This document shows positions 35,596 to 45,900 of a stretch of 57,215 nt of DNA, piece by piece. The first letter of the stretch is position 1. Each line of letters begins with the position of its first letter. This stretch comes from Acidobacteriota bacterium (GTDB taxonomy: Bacteria > Acidobacteriota > Terriglobia > UBA7540). The position numbers were made by a program, and so were the translations under genes. Under the pieces are notes generated by a model. The model ran no database searches. It was not told the origin of the DNA and worked only from the letters and a program-made list of their open reading frames with translations. The DNA is taken from the NCBI GenBank assembly GCA_004298155.1, contig SCRD01000021.1, positions 1-57,215 of the forward strand, in the 5' to 3' direction.

Positions 35596-37317
35596 TCAAT
35601 TTCGCTGGACTTTTTGCATCGCCCGGGACAGTTCTTCAAGCGTGAAGGGCTTCTCCAAAAACTCCGAGCTGCCTGTTACTGCGGCCTCATGCCGAATTCG
35701 TCCGGAACTATATCCGGAGGAGAGGATAACTTTCACACTGGGGTTAATGTCCTTAAGCCGGGCATAAGTTTCGAGGCCGCTCAGTCCCGGCATGATCAGG
35801 TCGATCAGAACGCAGTTAATGTCATCGCTTTTGCTGGAATAGATTTCGCAAGCCTTGCGGCCGCTTTCAGCGGTTAAAACCTCGTATCCCAGCCGCGTCA
35901 ATCCTGTTTCCAGAAATTGAAGAATGCGTGGCTCATCATCCACCACAAGCACCTGGCCCTGCCCCTCAAGTATTTGTCCGTGTCTGGAATCTGCGGCAGA
36001 CGTGCGTCTTCCGAAAACCGCCGGAAAGTAGAGTGAAAAGTCACTTCCTTGCCCGGGCGTGCTGGACACCGAAATAAATCCCTCTGCGTCCTTAACCATT
36101 TTCTCGACCATGGCTAATCCCAGACCATGGCCACGGCCAGGCCCCTTGGTGGTGAACAGCGGAACAAAGATATTTTTCACTATTTCCGGTGGTATTCCTT
36201 CCCCTGTGTCGCGGACTGCAATTCGGACGTAATGGCCCGGGGAGTTCGATTCCGCCAGCCTGCCGTCACCCAGTTTGAGTGTTTGCAGGTCCGCTTCAAT
36301 CAATAGGGTTCCGCCCTGCTGCATAGCGTCGCGGGCGTTGATGCAAAGGTTCAGAATCGCCTGCTGAAGACGGCTGTGATTCGCTTTGATAGAAGGCAGT
36401 CGCGGAGCAATTCGATGCTCGATCCGGATCTTCCGGTCGAACGTGCGGGTAATGATGCTGATGGCGCCTCCGACAAGTTCAGCCGTGTCAACAGGACCTT
36501 CGTCGTCCGGATTGTCTCTGGATGCGTCAAGGAGACGCCTTGCCAGGCCCGCAGCCCCTTTCGCGGATTCTTCTATAATTTTGAGAGGCTCGTGCAGCGG
36601 GTCCGCTGGCGGCAGGCGGAGCCGAGCCAGAGAGCTGAAACCGATGATGACCTCCAAAGCATTATTGAAATCGTGCGCAACGCCGCCGGCCAGGATGCCA
36701 AGTGTCTGAAGCCCCTGTGAGCGGTAGAGTTCGTTCTCAACGCGGTTGAGCTCCTCCGATTCTTTTTCCGGCAGCGTCGGATTGACGAACACCAGAAAGC
36801 GCATTGTCTTTCCGTTCTCGTCGTAAATGGCATGTGAATCGATGAGACATGCAACAATGTCACCCGACTTTTGCTTCAGATTGATTACCGACGGTGGCTT
36901 ACGATGCCCCGTGTGAGAAGCCTCCGTTCCTCGAAGTAAGGCCTGCGCGCCGCCTGGCCCGCCGAGGAGACTCTCCACCGCCATCCCCTTCAATTCCTCC
37001 TGGCTGTATTGCAGCAGGTCGGCAAGTGCGCGGTTGGCAAGCTGAATTCTGGAATCGAGGTCCACGAATGCCGCTCCAAGAACCGCCTGATCGATAACAG
37101 CCTGCGCAATCTGGGCGTACTGAAAATGACCCATGTCAAACCCTGGTGTTGCTGATGCTTCCTGATCGCCGGAATCAGAATGACCGGAGCCGAAAGCTTC
37201 CGACACCGGCTGGGGAGTTGTGTCCGAGCGATCAGTAAAGCCTGCATGGCCATTTAAGGTGGCGCCAGCTCTCGATCCTCGGTTGAAGCTCTTCGAAGTT
37301 TGTGTCGATTCCTTCAT
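35596..37317 (-). CDS. PAS-containing hybrid histidine kinase with C-terminal receiver
   Basis: ATG 37317 is preferred over the GTG two codons upstream. The 573-residue protein has no membrane span, so it is a soluble sensor. A low-complexity N-terminus (1-60) is followed by a PAS domain (about 80-200). The kinase core has LAGGVAHDFNNALEVIIGFS (phospho-His), NLCINARDAMQQGG, DTGEGIP and GRGHGLGLAM. The C-terminal receiver has VVDDEP, Asp in CVLIDLIMPGLSG and EKPFT. This NtrB-like kinase plus receiver type is common. It heads the leftward operon, with a 24-bp gap to the next gene. A 280-bp divergent region separates it from the gene at 37604. Confidence 0.92.
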   Translation of the reverse strand: MKESTQTSKSFNRGSRAGATLNGHAGFTDRSDTTPQPVSEAFGSGHSDSGDQEASATPGFDMGHFQYAQIAQAVIDQAVLGAAFVDLDSRIQLANRALADLLQYSQEELKGMAVESLLGGPGGAQALLRGTEASHTGHRKPPSVINLKQKSGDIVACLIDSHAIYDENGKTMRFLVFVNPTLPEKESEELNRVENELYRSQGLQTLGILAGGVAHDFNNALEVIIGFSSLARLRLPPADPLHEPLKIIEESAKGAAGLARRLLDASRDNPDDEGPVDTAELVGGAISIITRTFDRKIRIEHRIAPRLPSIKANHSRLQQAILNLCINARDAMQQGGTLLIEADLQTLKLGDGRLAESNSPGHYVRIAVRDTGEGIPPEIVKNIFVPLFTTKGPGRGHGLGLAMVEKMVKDAEGFISVSSTPGQGSDFSLYFPAVFGRRTSAADSRHGQILEGQGQVLVVDDEPRILQFLETGLTRLGYEVLTAESGRKACEIYSSKSDDINCVLIDLIMPGLSGLETYARLKDINPSVKVILSSGYSSGRIRHEAAVTGSSEFLEKPFTLEELSRAMQKVQRN

Positions 37318-37603
37318 TGCCACGCTTCCCGACTGAAACCTGAAATCACCTGTCCTCCTGAATACAGACTTCGCGATTGATACCGGAGGTGACTCCCCAT
37401 ACCAACACCGCCAGGCACTGCCAATACGTTAACTTTCGGCATTCTTTACAGAAACTTGAACCCCGGAGCAAGTCGGTCCAGCGGAGTCTGCCGGTCAGGC
37501 TGGCAAGCCAAAATTGATTGAATCGAGCTTTTTCAGCTAGACTCGTCCTGATCAGCAAAGTATCTGTGGGCGAAAATGTTGTCCCGCAATCCAGGAGGAT
37601 AGG

Positions 37604-38185
37604 ATGGTTGATACACCTTCGACGATGGTTCCTTTAGGCACGCTGGCGCCGCCATTCAGCCTTCCTGACATTGAAGGCAAGGTCGTTTCACTGGAAGATT
37701 ACAAAGAGGCGCCAGCAATCCTTATTGTGTTTCTTTGTAACCATTGCCCCTTTGTGAAGCATATCCTCCCGCAATTCATCGAACTTGCCGGGGAATATCA
37801 GCGGAGCGGCGTCGGAATCGTCGGGATTAGCTCGAACGACGTGCTTAATTATCCTGAGGACTCCCCGGAGAAGATGGCCGAGTTGAGCAGGGCCTTGAAC
37901 TTTCCTTTCCCATATCTTTTCGACGAGAGCCAGCAGGTTGCGAAGACTTACGGCGCGGCGTGCACGCCGGATTTCTATCTCTTTGATCGCGAGGCTCGGC
38001 TGGTCTATCGGGGGCAGATGGATGACAGCCGCCCGACGAATGGCCGCCCAGTCACCGGAGCAGACCTGCGTGCTGCGATGGATGCCGTTCTCCGGGGTCG
38101 GGCGGTTTCAGGCGATCAGAGGCCAAGCATCGGGTGCAACATTAAATGGAAGCCGGGGAATGAACCGGGCTACTTCCGGAATTAG
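37604..38185 (+). CDS. Thioredoxin-fold peroxiredoxin-like protein (AhpC/TSA type)
   Basis: The 193-residue protein starts at ATG 37604 behind AGGAGG. The redox site is FLCNHCPFVKHI (a C-x-x-C at about 45-48). Strands such as GIVGISSNDVLNYPEDSPEK, VAKTYGAACTPDFYLFDREA and LVYRGQMDD are typical of the family that includes thiol peroxidases and TlpA-like reductases. No signal peptide is present, so it is cytoplasmic. Substrates are unknown. It stands alone, divergent from the signalling operon. Confidence 0.88.
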   Translation: MVDTPSTMVPLGTLAPPFSLPDIEGKVVSLEDYKEAPAILIVFLCNHCPFVKHILPQFIELAGEYQRSGVGIVGISSNDVLNYPEDSPEKMAELSRALNFPFPYLFDESQQVAKTYGAACTPDFYLFDREARLVYRGQMDDSRPTNGRPVTGADLRAAMDAVLRGRAVSGDQRPSIGCNIKWKPGNEPGYFRN

Positions 38186-38310
38186 TGCACGACATCCTTC
38201 GCCTGGGCGAATTGCGATGCTATTAGGCTAACGGGTGTGAAGCGGCGGAACGGCATCTTGGGCCGCGAGTCACCAGGCTCTCGAATGCAAAGCAGAGGCT
38301 ACGGCGGCAA

Positions 38311-39645
38311 TTATTTCGGTGAATACGGGATCCACTTTGTTTCAAGGGTCTTTGTATCCTGGACTTCCACCGCGTTTGCGGAGACCACAAGCACGGTGAA
38401 AATATTCTCGAAAATGTCCCCTTTTGAAACAAGAAAGACGTTGGAATGGTGGGAGATGACTGCCTGGGTCCCGGCATCCTTTTTATCAATAAAGCCGATG
38501 AGCGCGAGGTTTGAGAAGTCGTTTCCCGGCACGGCCGCCGGCGGATCGATGACTGCTGCCAACGTCTGGTTTGGCGGTGTGGCCAGGCGCTTCATTTTCG
38601 CGCTTTGGGTCCTTGTTTCGAACCTGAACAGATTTCGTATCACGCGTGGCGCAGCAGGGCGGGGCTTGAGCTCAATTCGGATTCCTGGTCGTTGCGCGTA
38701 AACGTCAAACACCGGGTAGCCTTCAAGATCAGCCACCACCCGAACCATTGAAGGATTACCCTGACCCCACTGCCCCACCCGAACCCTTTTCAGGACCGGC
38801 GAGTTCACCTGATAAATTTCCTGGCTGCTTGTATTGCGCGCATCTCGCAGGTCGATGACCAGACGGAATGGATTTGCGAGCTGAAACACGCGATAAGGAA
38901 CCGAACGTGAGCTTGCAATGTCAATCGTGGTCTCGCCCTTGTTGTCCGGCTGGATAGAAATACCAGACACCAACGCGAGAGTTTCATGCCCCTTGTGTCT
39001 GGGGGGCGTCAGGTCTGGCTCGGCGACAGGAACAAGCCGGTCGTGTGGTGGCAAAACAGGGGCTGTGAGGCTGGCTGAGAGGTCTTTAAACCGATGCACT
39101 TGAAAGAATGTGTCGGGTGGGGGATCGTCCTGAGCCGATTGCCGAAGAGGCGCGCCGTGATGACTGGAAGGTTTTGCCTCCACCCCTTTTACATTGTGCT
39201 GTTGTCCCGCCTCTCCAACTCGAGGTTTGAGTTCGACACGGATTCCAGATTCGTACGGTATGACGCTGAAAGCAGGGTTGCCTTTCAGGTCAGCAACAAC
39301 TCGAAAAACTGCCGGATTGCTTTTCCACTGGCCTGTGCGTACCCGCTCGAGGAGATGGGAACGGGATGAATATTCGGCCTTCAAGTCCGCCTTATGAGCG
39401 CCCTTGAGGTCCACTACCAGGCGGTCAGGGCCGGACAGTTGCATTGTCTGGTAAGGCACGCTCCGAGTAAGGGAGATGTCGATGGTGACGGTGCCGCCCG
39501 GCGCGTCATGGATGGATATTCCACGGACCTCCGGCAGATTCGCAGAGTTCTCTGACGCCAGCTCCCGGCTAACCGGCAGCATCAGCCCCACTGCCGCGAG
39601 CAGCAATATCAGCGTAGTTGCTGTTTTTGGCGAGATTGTGGACAT
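38311..39645 (-). CDS. AMIN-domain envelope protein with PilP-like C-terminus
   Basis: The start is set at ATG 39645, 6 bp after GGAG, which gives a signal peptide (SPKTATTLILLLAAVGLMLP). The protein has about 444 residues. Two AMIN domains are visible, each with a SVPYxxxxLxxPxRLVxDLxxA pattern: SVPYQTMQLSGPDRLVVDLK (about 60) and SVPYRVFQLANPFRLVIDLR (about 255). They are linked by a Pro/His-rich stretch. The last 75 residues (ALIGFIDKKDAGTQAVISHH, then VSKGDIF and NAVEVQ) resemble the PilP-type C-terminal domain. AMIN domains target proteins to peptidoglycan or secretin complexes, so a role in a pilus or secretion system is likely, although no other such genes are nearby. Confidence 0.8.
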   Translation of the reverse strand: MSTISPKTATTLILLLAAVGLMLPVSRELASENSANLPEVRGISIHDAPGGTVTIDISLTRSVPYQTMQLSGPDRLVVDLKGAHKADLKAEYSSRSHLLERVRTGQWKSNPAVFRVVADLKGNPAFSVIPYESGIRVELKPRVGEAGQQHNVKGVEAKPSSHHGAPLRQSAQDDPPPDTFFQVHRFKDLSASLTAPVLPPHDRLVPVAEPDLTPPRHKGHETLALVSGISIQPDNKGETTIDIASSRSVPYRVFQLANPFRLVIDLRDARNTSSQEIYQVNSPVLKRVRVGQWGQGNPSMVRVVADLEGYPVFDVYAQRPGIRIELKPRPAAPRVIRNLFRFETRTQSAKMKRLATPPNQTLAAVIDPPAAVPGNDFSNLALIGFIDKKDAGTQAVISHHSNVFLVSKGDIFENIFTVLVVSANAVEVQDTKTLETKWIPYSPK

Positions 39646-40085
39646 GCGCATCTCCATCGCCAGACAATACCTCACACCCATCTGAAAACGAGGTCCGGAT
39701 TCGCGGATGTACGGAGCTAGCGACAACTATAGCGGGCAGGAATCGGAGTGTCAAGCAGAGGACCCGTCGCATGATAATTGACTTGAAAAATAAGTCAGGA
39801 GCTTGATTTCCCAAGCATAACAACCGTCCGGACGCGCATCGATGCGATCTTTAAAACAAACTCGGTCTTGTTCTGTATCCCAGCGATTTGAACGCTGCGC
39901 GTATAAGCTTGCGATCCGGTCGGCTTCGAAGAGCTTTGGCTGATCTCGTCGTGCAATCACGAGCCCGTTTGTGTCTGTAGCTGTTCAAGCATTGCTGACC
40001 AACAATAATTTGATTAACTAGCACGAATTAAATAAGCAGCCCATTTTCACATAGAAATCCGGACCTCAAATTACTCTCCTTCCTT
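39646..40085. other. Intergenic region with a small hairpin
   Basis: This 440-bp stretch between two leftward genes has no gene with support. TGACTT (39780-39785) and AAGTCA (39793-39798) can pair around a 7-base A-rich loop. It could hold the end of the flavoprotein transcript and the promoter of the AMIN gene. Confidence 0.35.
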
Positions 40086-41999
40086 TCAGTCGATCACCTG
40101 GTCGAGGACCTGTCCCACTGCGCGGTGGGCTTCCAGGACGGCGGTCTTGTGGTCCGGGGTCGCCGAAAGGTCAGTGTTAGCAAAAGCGATCCTGCCGAAG
40201 GGCGCCGCCCGCAGGATTTCGCGTGGTGCTGGTTTCCCATCCTTGCCAAAGAAGAATCCGGGTTGAGGATTGACATATGCGTGGCCCCACCGATTAAGTA
40301 CGATTCCCGCAATGTCGCGGCGTGCGTCGAAGCCGGATTGGGAAAACATTTCTGTCAGTTGCTCGCGAATCATCCGTTCGTATTTGCGATAGGACGTTGA
40401 CAGGAGTTCCATACGGCCGCGGTTGCCCTGGTCTTTGATAGGCTGTCCCGGATAGCAGTAAAGAACTTTCAGCGTGATCACGGTTGGAGAATCCGGGCCG
40501 ATGGTCGCAGAAGCCCCGCCAAACAGGGGTACCTTGTGCACGGAAGTAAACGACCCGAGACCTTCAAACCACTGAGCGCTGGAAATCCCCAGCTTGTATA
40601 GAAAGCGCCAGTTGCGCACGGCCACATTGGCAATCATGCAGGGCGAGCGATAGAACTGCGCATACGCCTCCTTATAACGCGCGGGCAGATCCCTCACTAC
40701 CAGCTTGGTGGTCCAGCAGCCACCGGCCATCACCACCGAGCGTGCCTTCAGGCGATAGACCGTTCCTCCTTGTGTGTAAGTGACCCATACGATTTGCGAT
40801 CTCCGAGGTTGCGTTTCGTGCTCAACACGTACGACCGTGGCTCCTAATCGGACTCGCGTGGGCTGTCCAGGGCGGTCAAGGGCCGCAAAATTGACCTTGC
40901 TTCCGCAGATCGCGGCCAACGTATGGGGACCGGCAAAAGAGCCTGGAATCAGAGTTTTTACAATGTGGCGGGCTATTCCGGCGTTCCCGCCTGGGAAGGC
41001 GTGCCAGCCCGTCGCCGGGCTGTCATCCACAGAATGCAACTCCTCAAAAGCGTATGCTGTGTAGGCCGAAAGCACGTCAGGTCCCAGGCCAAACCCGCCG
41101 CCTTCGTCCGGGACGAGCATAGTGCGAATTGTTTCCCGGCTCAATCCCTGCTCCATCATGTGCTCTTCCAAAGTAATTCCATCCAGGCGCCTGGAGGCGG
41201 CGTCACCTGGATAATCGAACACAGGCGCGTTCTCCGGGTTTTCACTTTTCTCTTTCCACAGGAGCAATTCATTCCTCATTGCAGCAGAAATCGGCGCACC
41301 CTTGAATTTGTTCTTCCACGGGTCGATCAGCCAGATTCCGGGCTGCTGGCCAAACTTCTGCCCAAAGTAGCAGCCAACGGGCGATGGCATCGCTTCGAAG
41401 GTCCGGCCGAGAGGAATCTCTGGAGAAGCACTTTCCCATTTTTGGTACATGAACTCGTGCCAGTCGATCCCTATCATGTCGTAAAAACGTGCTATGAAGC
41501 TGTAAGGGTAAGGAATCTGGAAATGATCTGAACCCTGTGGTGCCATCAGGCGCTGACCGTCCACCATGAACTCGTTCCGCTTGGCTTCGCCACCGAACAT
41601 GGGGTGATTTTCGAGGACCATGCAGGACCGCTTGCCTCCCGTCTGATTATGGAAAAAAAGCGCACCTGCCAATCCACTGATCCCGCCGCCCACTACCACA
41701 CAGTCGAAGATTTCGCCAGTATCGATGGCGTTGGCGGGAACGCTGTCAAAGACGTGATCGCGAATCTGGTGAGCCGCGTCCATCACTTCGGCTGTGTTTC
41801 CGTTGGAGTTCTGGTAATCGCCGATGCCGCCGTACCCGGTCCAATCCTTTCCGTCGGCAAGCAATTCCCGCGGAGATAGAGGACCTAACAACAGGCTCCC
41901 TGAAGCCAGTAAAGTGGAATTCAGGAAATCACGGCGACAAATCCTGAGGTCCATACCCAAGGACTTGTCATTGCGTTTGTTTTGCTTCGATTCGGACAT
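40086..41999 (-). CDS. Tat-exported FAD-dependent oxidoreductase, spermidine dehydrogenase-like
   Basis: ATG 41999 follows AGGAGAG. The 637-residue protein opens with a twin-arginine-like leader (SLGMDLRICRRDFLNSTLLA). A dinucleotide-binding motif (FDCVVVGGGISGLAGALFFH, about 100) binds FAD. MVLENHPMFGGEAKRNEF follows, resembling the DNHDDFGGHAKRNEF motif of spermidine dehydrogenases. Sections such as SLGMDLRI-CRRDFLN and DTGEIFDCVVVGGG also recall that family. It would oxidise polyamines or related amines in the periplasm, but the substrate is inferred. It stands alone, with a long intergenic region on each side. Confidence 0.78.
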   Translation of the reverse strand: MSESKQNKRNDKSLGMDLRICRRDFLNSTLLASGSLLLGPLSPRELLADGKDWTGYGGIGDYQNSNGNTAEVMDAAHQIRDHVFDSVPANAIDTGEIFDCVVVGGGISGLAGALFFHNQTGGKRSCMVLENHPMFGGEAKRNEFMVDGQRLMAPQGSDHFQIPYPYSFIARFYDMIGIDWHEFMYQKWESASPEIPLGRTFEAMPSPVGCYFGQKFGQQPGIWLIDPWKNKFKGAPISAAMRNELLLWKEKSENPENAPVFDYPGDAASRRLDGITLEEHMMEQGLSRETIRTMLVPDEGGGFGLGPDVLSAYTAYAFEELHSVDDSPATGWHAFPGGNAGIARHIVKTLIPGSFAGPHTLAAICGSKVNFAALDRPGQPTRVRLGATVVRVEHETQPRRSQIVWVTYTQGGTVYRLKARSVVMAGGCWTTKLVVRDLPARYKEAYAQFYRSPCMIANVAVRNWRFLYKLGISSAQWFEGLGSFTSVHKVPLFGGASATIGPDSPTVITLKVLYCYPGQPIKDQGNRGRMELLSTSYRKYERMIREQLTEMFSQSGFDARRDIAGIVLNRWGHAYVNPQPGFFFGKDGKPAPREILRAAPFGRIAFANTDLSATPDHKTAVLEAHRAVGQVLDQVID

Positions 42000-42091
42000 T
42001 CGCGGTCTCTCCTGGACATAGCGTTGCAAAGGAGTTTACCACGGCAGGCGGTTTGGGATGGGACAGTGGCAGTATATACGGTGGGATTGCA

Positions 42092-42114
42092 TTGACAGGA
42101 CAAATGGCTGTCAA
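42092..42114. repeat. 7-bp perfect inverted repeat (hairpin or operator)
   Basis: TTGACAG (42092-42098) and CTGTCAA (42108-42114) are separated by 9 bp. It lies about 90 bp upstream of the damaged small gene at 42201. It could be an operator or, in RNA, a hairpin; no T-run follows, so it is not a typical terminator. Confidence 0.4.
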
Positions 42115-42200
42115 CTTGAGACAAAATATGAGTGTTCAGGGCATGCCACTGTAATAAATGCATTATTAGGTAGTTATATTGCAATTAGGAGCGTGTCAAC

Positions 42201-42430
42201 ATGAAGAAAGCAGTTGCGATGTTATTCATCCTTTCGCCTGCGGTAAGTTTGTAAATGGCAGTGTTTGCCCAATAGGCGACAAAGCACGTCAGAGTAATGG
42301 GGGCAAGAAGCGTGGATGGAAAACGCATTGCCATTGCCAGCATCGGAAGCACAGAACAATTGCAGGCAAGGAAGACGTAGGAGCTGAAAATCACATGCTT
42401 TCCCTTATAGGATCGCTGGTTGCTGATTAA
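42201..42430 (+). pseudogene. Frameshifted gene for a small secreted basic protein
   Basis: ATG 42201 follows TAGGAG by 9 bp. It reads a signal-peptide start (MKKAVAMLFILSPAVSL) and then meets TAA at 42252. After the stop, the same frame would give MAVFAQ, a typical signal-peptidase site, before another stop. An adjacent frame continues with KKRGWKTHCHCQHRKHRT and ends at 42430. A plausible parent is a small exported His/Lys/Cys-rich protein, broken by indels. Chance cannot be excluded in so short a sequence. Confidence 0.4.
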
Positions 42431-42900
42431 TTGTGATACAGGCCTACGGTTGCGCACCGAGGCCCCTAATGTCTTGAAAAGCTTCGGATCGACTACTCGG
42501 CGTACGCCTGCGCATGGCAAGCCATTTCCCAAGCCACAGCAGGGAATTTCTTGACTTAACCTTTGCTGCATTCGCCCACGTTTCGCGATGCATTTCGAGG
42601 AGTGTTCTGCCTCGGGACATTCGGTCCATTCTTAGCAGAAAGTCAGGTTCTCAGGCATCCGGTACACTACACAATCAGATTTCTTGAAGACCGTCGTTGC
42701 AGTGGCTAGACTGTTCCTGAGGGACATCTGTCGCAAGAATCGGACGGTGGCAGACCGCGGCACGCACCACGCGCAGGGTGCCATTTGTGCCCGGCATGTA
42801 TGCTTTAACGGCGCAAATGATACCCGCCAACGGTGGAAGTGATACTCAAGCTTCCACTAATAACAATGGACCCGTATAAAGGGTGAAGTTCCATAGCAGT

Positions 42901-45900
42901 ATGCCAAGACGCATTACTGAAAGCAAAGTAGCCGGCTATCCGTTCGCCCTGGCGGGCATCGCCGGGGTAACGATCATATGCGTGGCCTTTCGTCAGTACG
43001 TAAATGAGACCACCGTGGCAATGGCGATGCTGCTGACGGTGCTTTTAGTGGCGATCTTTTGGGGAAGCAAGCCGGCACTTGTTGCTTCGGTATTTGGCCT
43101 GGTCTGCCTTAATTTCTTTTTCCTCATGGCGTCAGGTTTTTCCGCTGTCGAGGATACGGAAAACTTCATCGCTCTTACGACGTTCCTGGTGACTTCTCTG
43201 ACAGTAGGACAGCTTTCCGCAAGAGCAAAGCAGCGCGCCGCCGAGGCTGATGTTGAAAGGAAAGAAGCAAAACGTGCGAATGCATACAACCGGACCCTGC
43301 TGGATTCTGCAATCGACCCGCTCATGACCATCGGCAAAGACGGAAGGATCACAGACGTTAATCCTGCGACCGAAGCTGCTACAGGCCATTCCCGGGCGGA
43401 ACTTATCGGTACGGATTTTTCGGACTATTTTAGTGATCCCGCCATGGCCAGGGCTGGATATCAGCGGGTATTCCGGGAAGGAGTTGTGCGCAACTACGCC
43501 CTCGAAATTCGCCATCGTGACGGGCATGAGACGCCAGTCCTTTACAACGCTTCCGTTTACCATGATGAAACCGGCGACGTCGCTGGTGTATTTGCCGCTG
43601 CTCGCGATATTACGGACCGAAAAAAGGCCGAAGCCGCCTTGAGCGAGAGCGAGGCCAACCTGCGGAAAGCACAGGGGATTGCACATGTCGGAAGCTGGCT
43701 TCTGGATATATCCACTAATAAGTTTTCATGTTCAGACGAAGTTTACCGTATCTTTGGCCTACGAAAGACCCAGGCCCCGACTTACGAGGATTTCCTGAGT
43801 GCCATCCACCCTGACGATAGAGAAATGGTCAAGCAATCGTGGGGCGCCGCGTTACGGGGGAGTCCGTTTAATGTCGAGCACAGAATTCTGGTCGGCGAAC
43901 GCGGGAAATGGGTCAGAGAGAGAGGGACAGTAGAATTTGACCTGGACAATAAGCCCATCCGGGGTATTGGGACTGTCCAGGACGTAACGGAGCGGAGACT
44001 GGCGGAAGATCGCTTGAGGAGATCCTCAGATGAAATCCATGACCTTTATAACAATGCTCCATGTGGATACCACTCGGTCGACCGGGATGGGACCATTGTC
44101 CGAATGAATTACACAGAGCTTTCCTGGCTGGGGTATTCGAGCGTGGAAGTAGTGGGGCGCAAGAAACTTTCAGATATCCTCACACGGGAAAGCCGTAAAA
44201 CTTACGAGGAATGCTTCGCGAATTTCAAAGCTGAAGGAGTGATTAACGACCTTGAGATTGACATGGTCCGGAAGGACGGTTCGGTTCTCCCTGTCCTGCT
44301 GAGTTCCACTGCCGTCCGCGACCACGACGGAAATTACGTGATGAGCCGGTCTACCGTATACGACATCACTGCGCGCCGGAGCGCGGAGGAAGCCGTCCGC
44401 CGCCTCGCGCAGCTCCAAACGGTTGTGGCTGGGCTGGGCGAATATGCATTGAGCGGAGCCACCCTTGATAAGGTGATGGGCGAAGCAGTAGTCCGGGTTT
44501 CCAGAGCGCTTGGGACCGAATTTTGCAGAGTAATGGAGTTGCTGCCGGGAGGCGATACCTGCTTGCTGAGGTGGGGCGTCGGTTGGAAGCCGGGATATGT
44601 AGGGCGTGCAACTGTCAGTACTGGTGAACGATCTCAGGCTGGCTTTACGCTGTTTTCGGCCGAACCTGTAGTGACTGAAGATTTTCGAAGTGAGAAGCGC
44701 TTCGCTGGCTCAGAATTGCTTATCGAACACGGCGTCGTTAGCGGCGCGAGCGTGGTCATCATGACGAAGGAAGGGCCTTACGGAGTACTGGACGCTTATT
44801 CGCGCAACCGGCGAACCTTCACCGGCGACGAAGTCAGTTTTCTTCAGGCAGTTTCCAACATCTTGGGTTCGACTATCGAACGGTTTAGGGCAGAGACGCA
44901 ACTTCTAAGAATCAACCGGGCGAACCGGGCCCTCAGCCTCTGCAATGAAGCCATGGTTCGCGCCACGGATGAGGCAGAGTTCCTTCAACGAATATGCGAC
45001 TTGATCGTGGAAGAGGGCGGTTATCGATTCTGTTGGGTGGGAAGCGCAGACGTGAATGAAGCAAAGTCCGTTCGTCCATTGGCGCACGCAGGCTCGGAAA
45101 AAGGTTATCTGGCCGCGCTGAACATTACCTGGGCTGATGCGGAACGGGGCCGGGGCCCAACGGGCAGGAGCATCCGCACCCGGCAGATGGTCCTTGCCAG
45201 GAACATATCGACCGACCCCGGGATGGCACCCTGGCGAGAAGATGCCCTCAATCGCGGCTATGGTTCCAGTATCGCAATCCCGCTGCTGGTGGACTCAGGT
45301 GTCTTCGGAGCGCTCAATATTTATGCTGCGGAGCCCGATGCTTTTGGCGACGAAGAAGTGCATCTTCTGGCGGAACTGGCCAACGATCTTGCGTTTGGAA
45401 TCACGGCCCTGCGGACAAGAGTGGAGCGCGAAAAGGCAGAGGAGGGAATTCGCAAGCTGAATGCAGAATTGGAGCAGCGCGTCATCGAACGCACTGCTGA
45501 ACTCCAGGCTGCCAATACCCTGAAAGATGAACACCTGGCGCGCGAGCAGGCGGTCACAGCTGAACTCGGGCGCGCCCATGAGCGTGAAGCCGAAGTTGGA
45601 TATAAGATTCAACGAACCTTGCTACTCGATCAACCGCCGGTTGATGTGCCAGGGCTTCGAGTGGCTGCGTTGACGATCCCCTCGCAGCGAATCGATGGAG
45701 ATTTTTACGTGTTTTTCAGACACCGCGACCAGTGCCTGGACGTTATCGTCGGGGATGTTATGGGCAAGGGAATTCCTGCTGCTCTGGTAGGAGCTGCCAC
45801 CAAGAGTTACTTTCTGAAGGCGCTTAGCCATTTGAATGCCTTTTCCAGGGACGGTAAACTCCCCGAGCCTAAAGAAATTGTAATGTTGTCTCACGCCGAA

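Larger units (their letters stand above)
42000..42900. other. Long intergenic region with a decayed small gene
   Basis: About 900 bp between divergent genes. Apart from the hairpin at 42092-42114 and the damaged small secreted-protein gene at 42201-42430, no coding region is supported. A leftward ORF covering 42185-42571 has hydrophobic stretches but lies over the damaged gene and lacks a ribosome site. Confidence 0.4.

Noticed and set aside
37346-37558. 70-codon minus-strand ORF in the divergent region before the 37604 gene
   Set aside because: There is no ribosome site and no domain, and the sequence is expected promoter space for two genes.
42185-42571. 128-codon minus-strand ORF with hydrophobic stretches
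   Set aside because: It overlaps the damaged small gene on the plus strand, lacks a ribosome site and matches no known membrane family.
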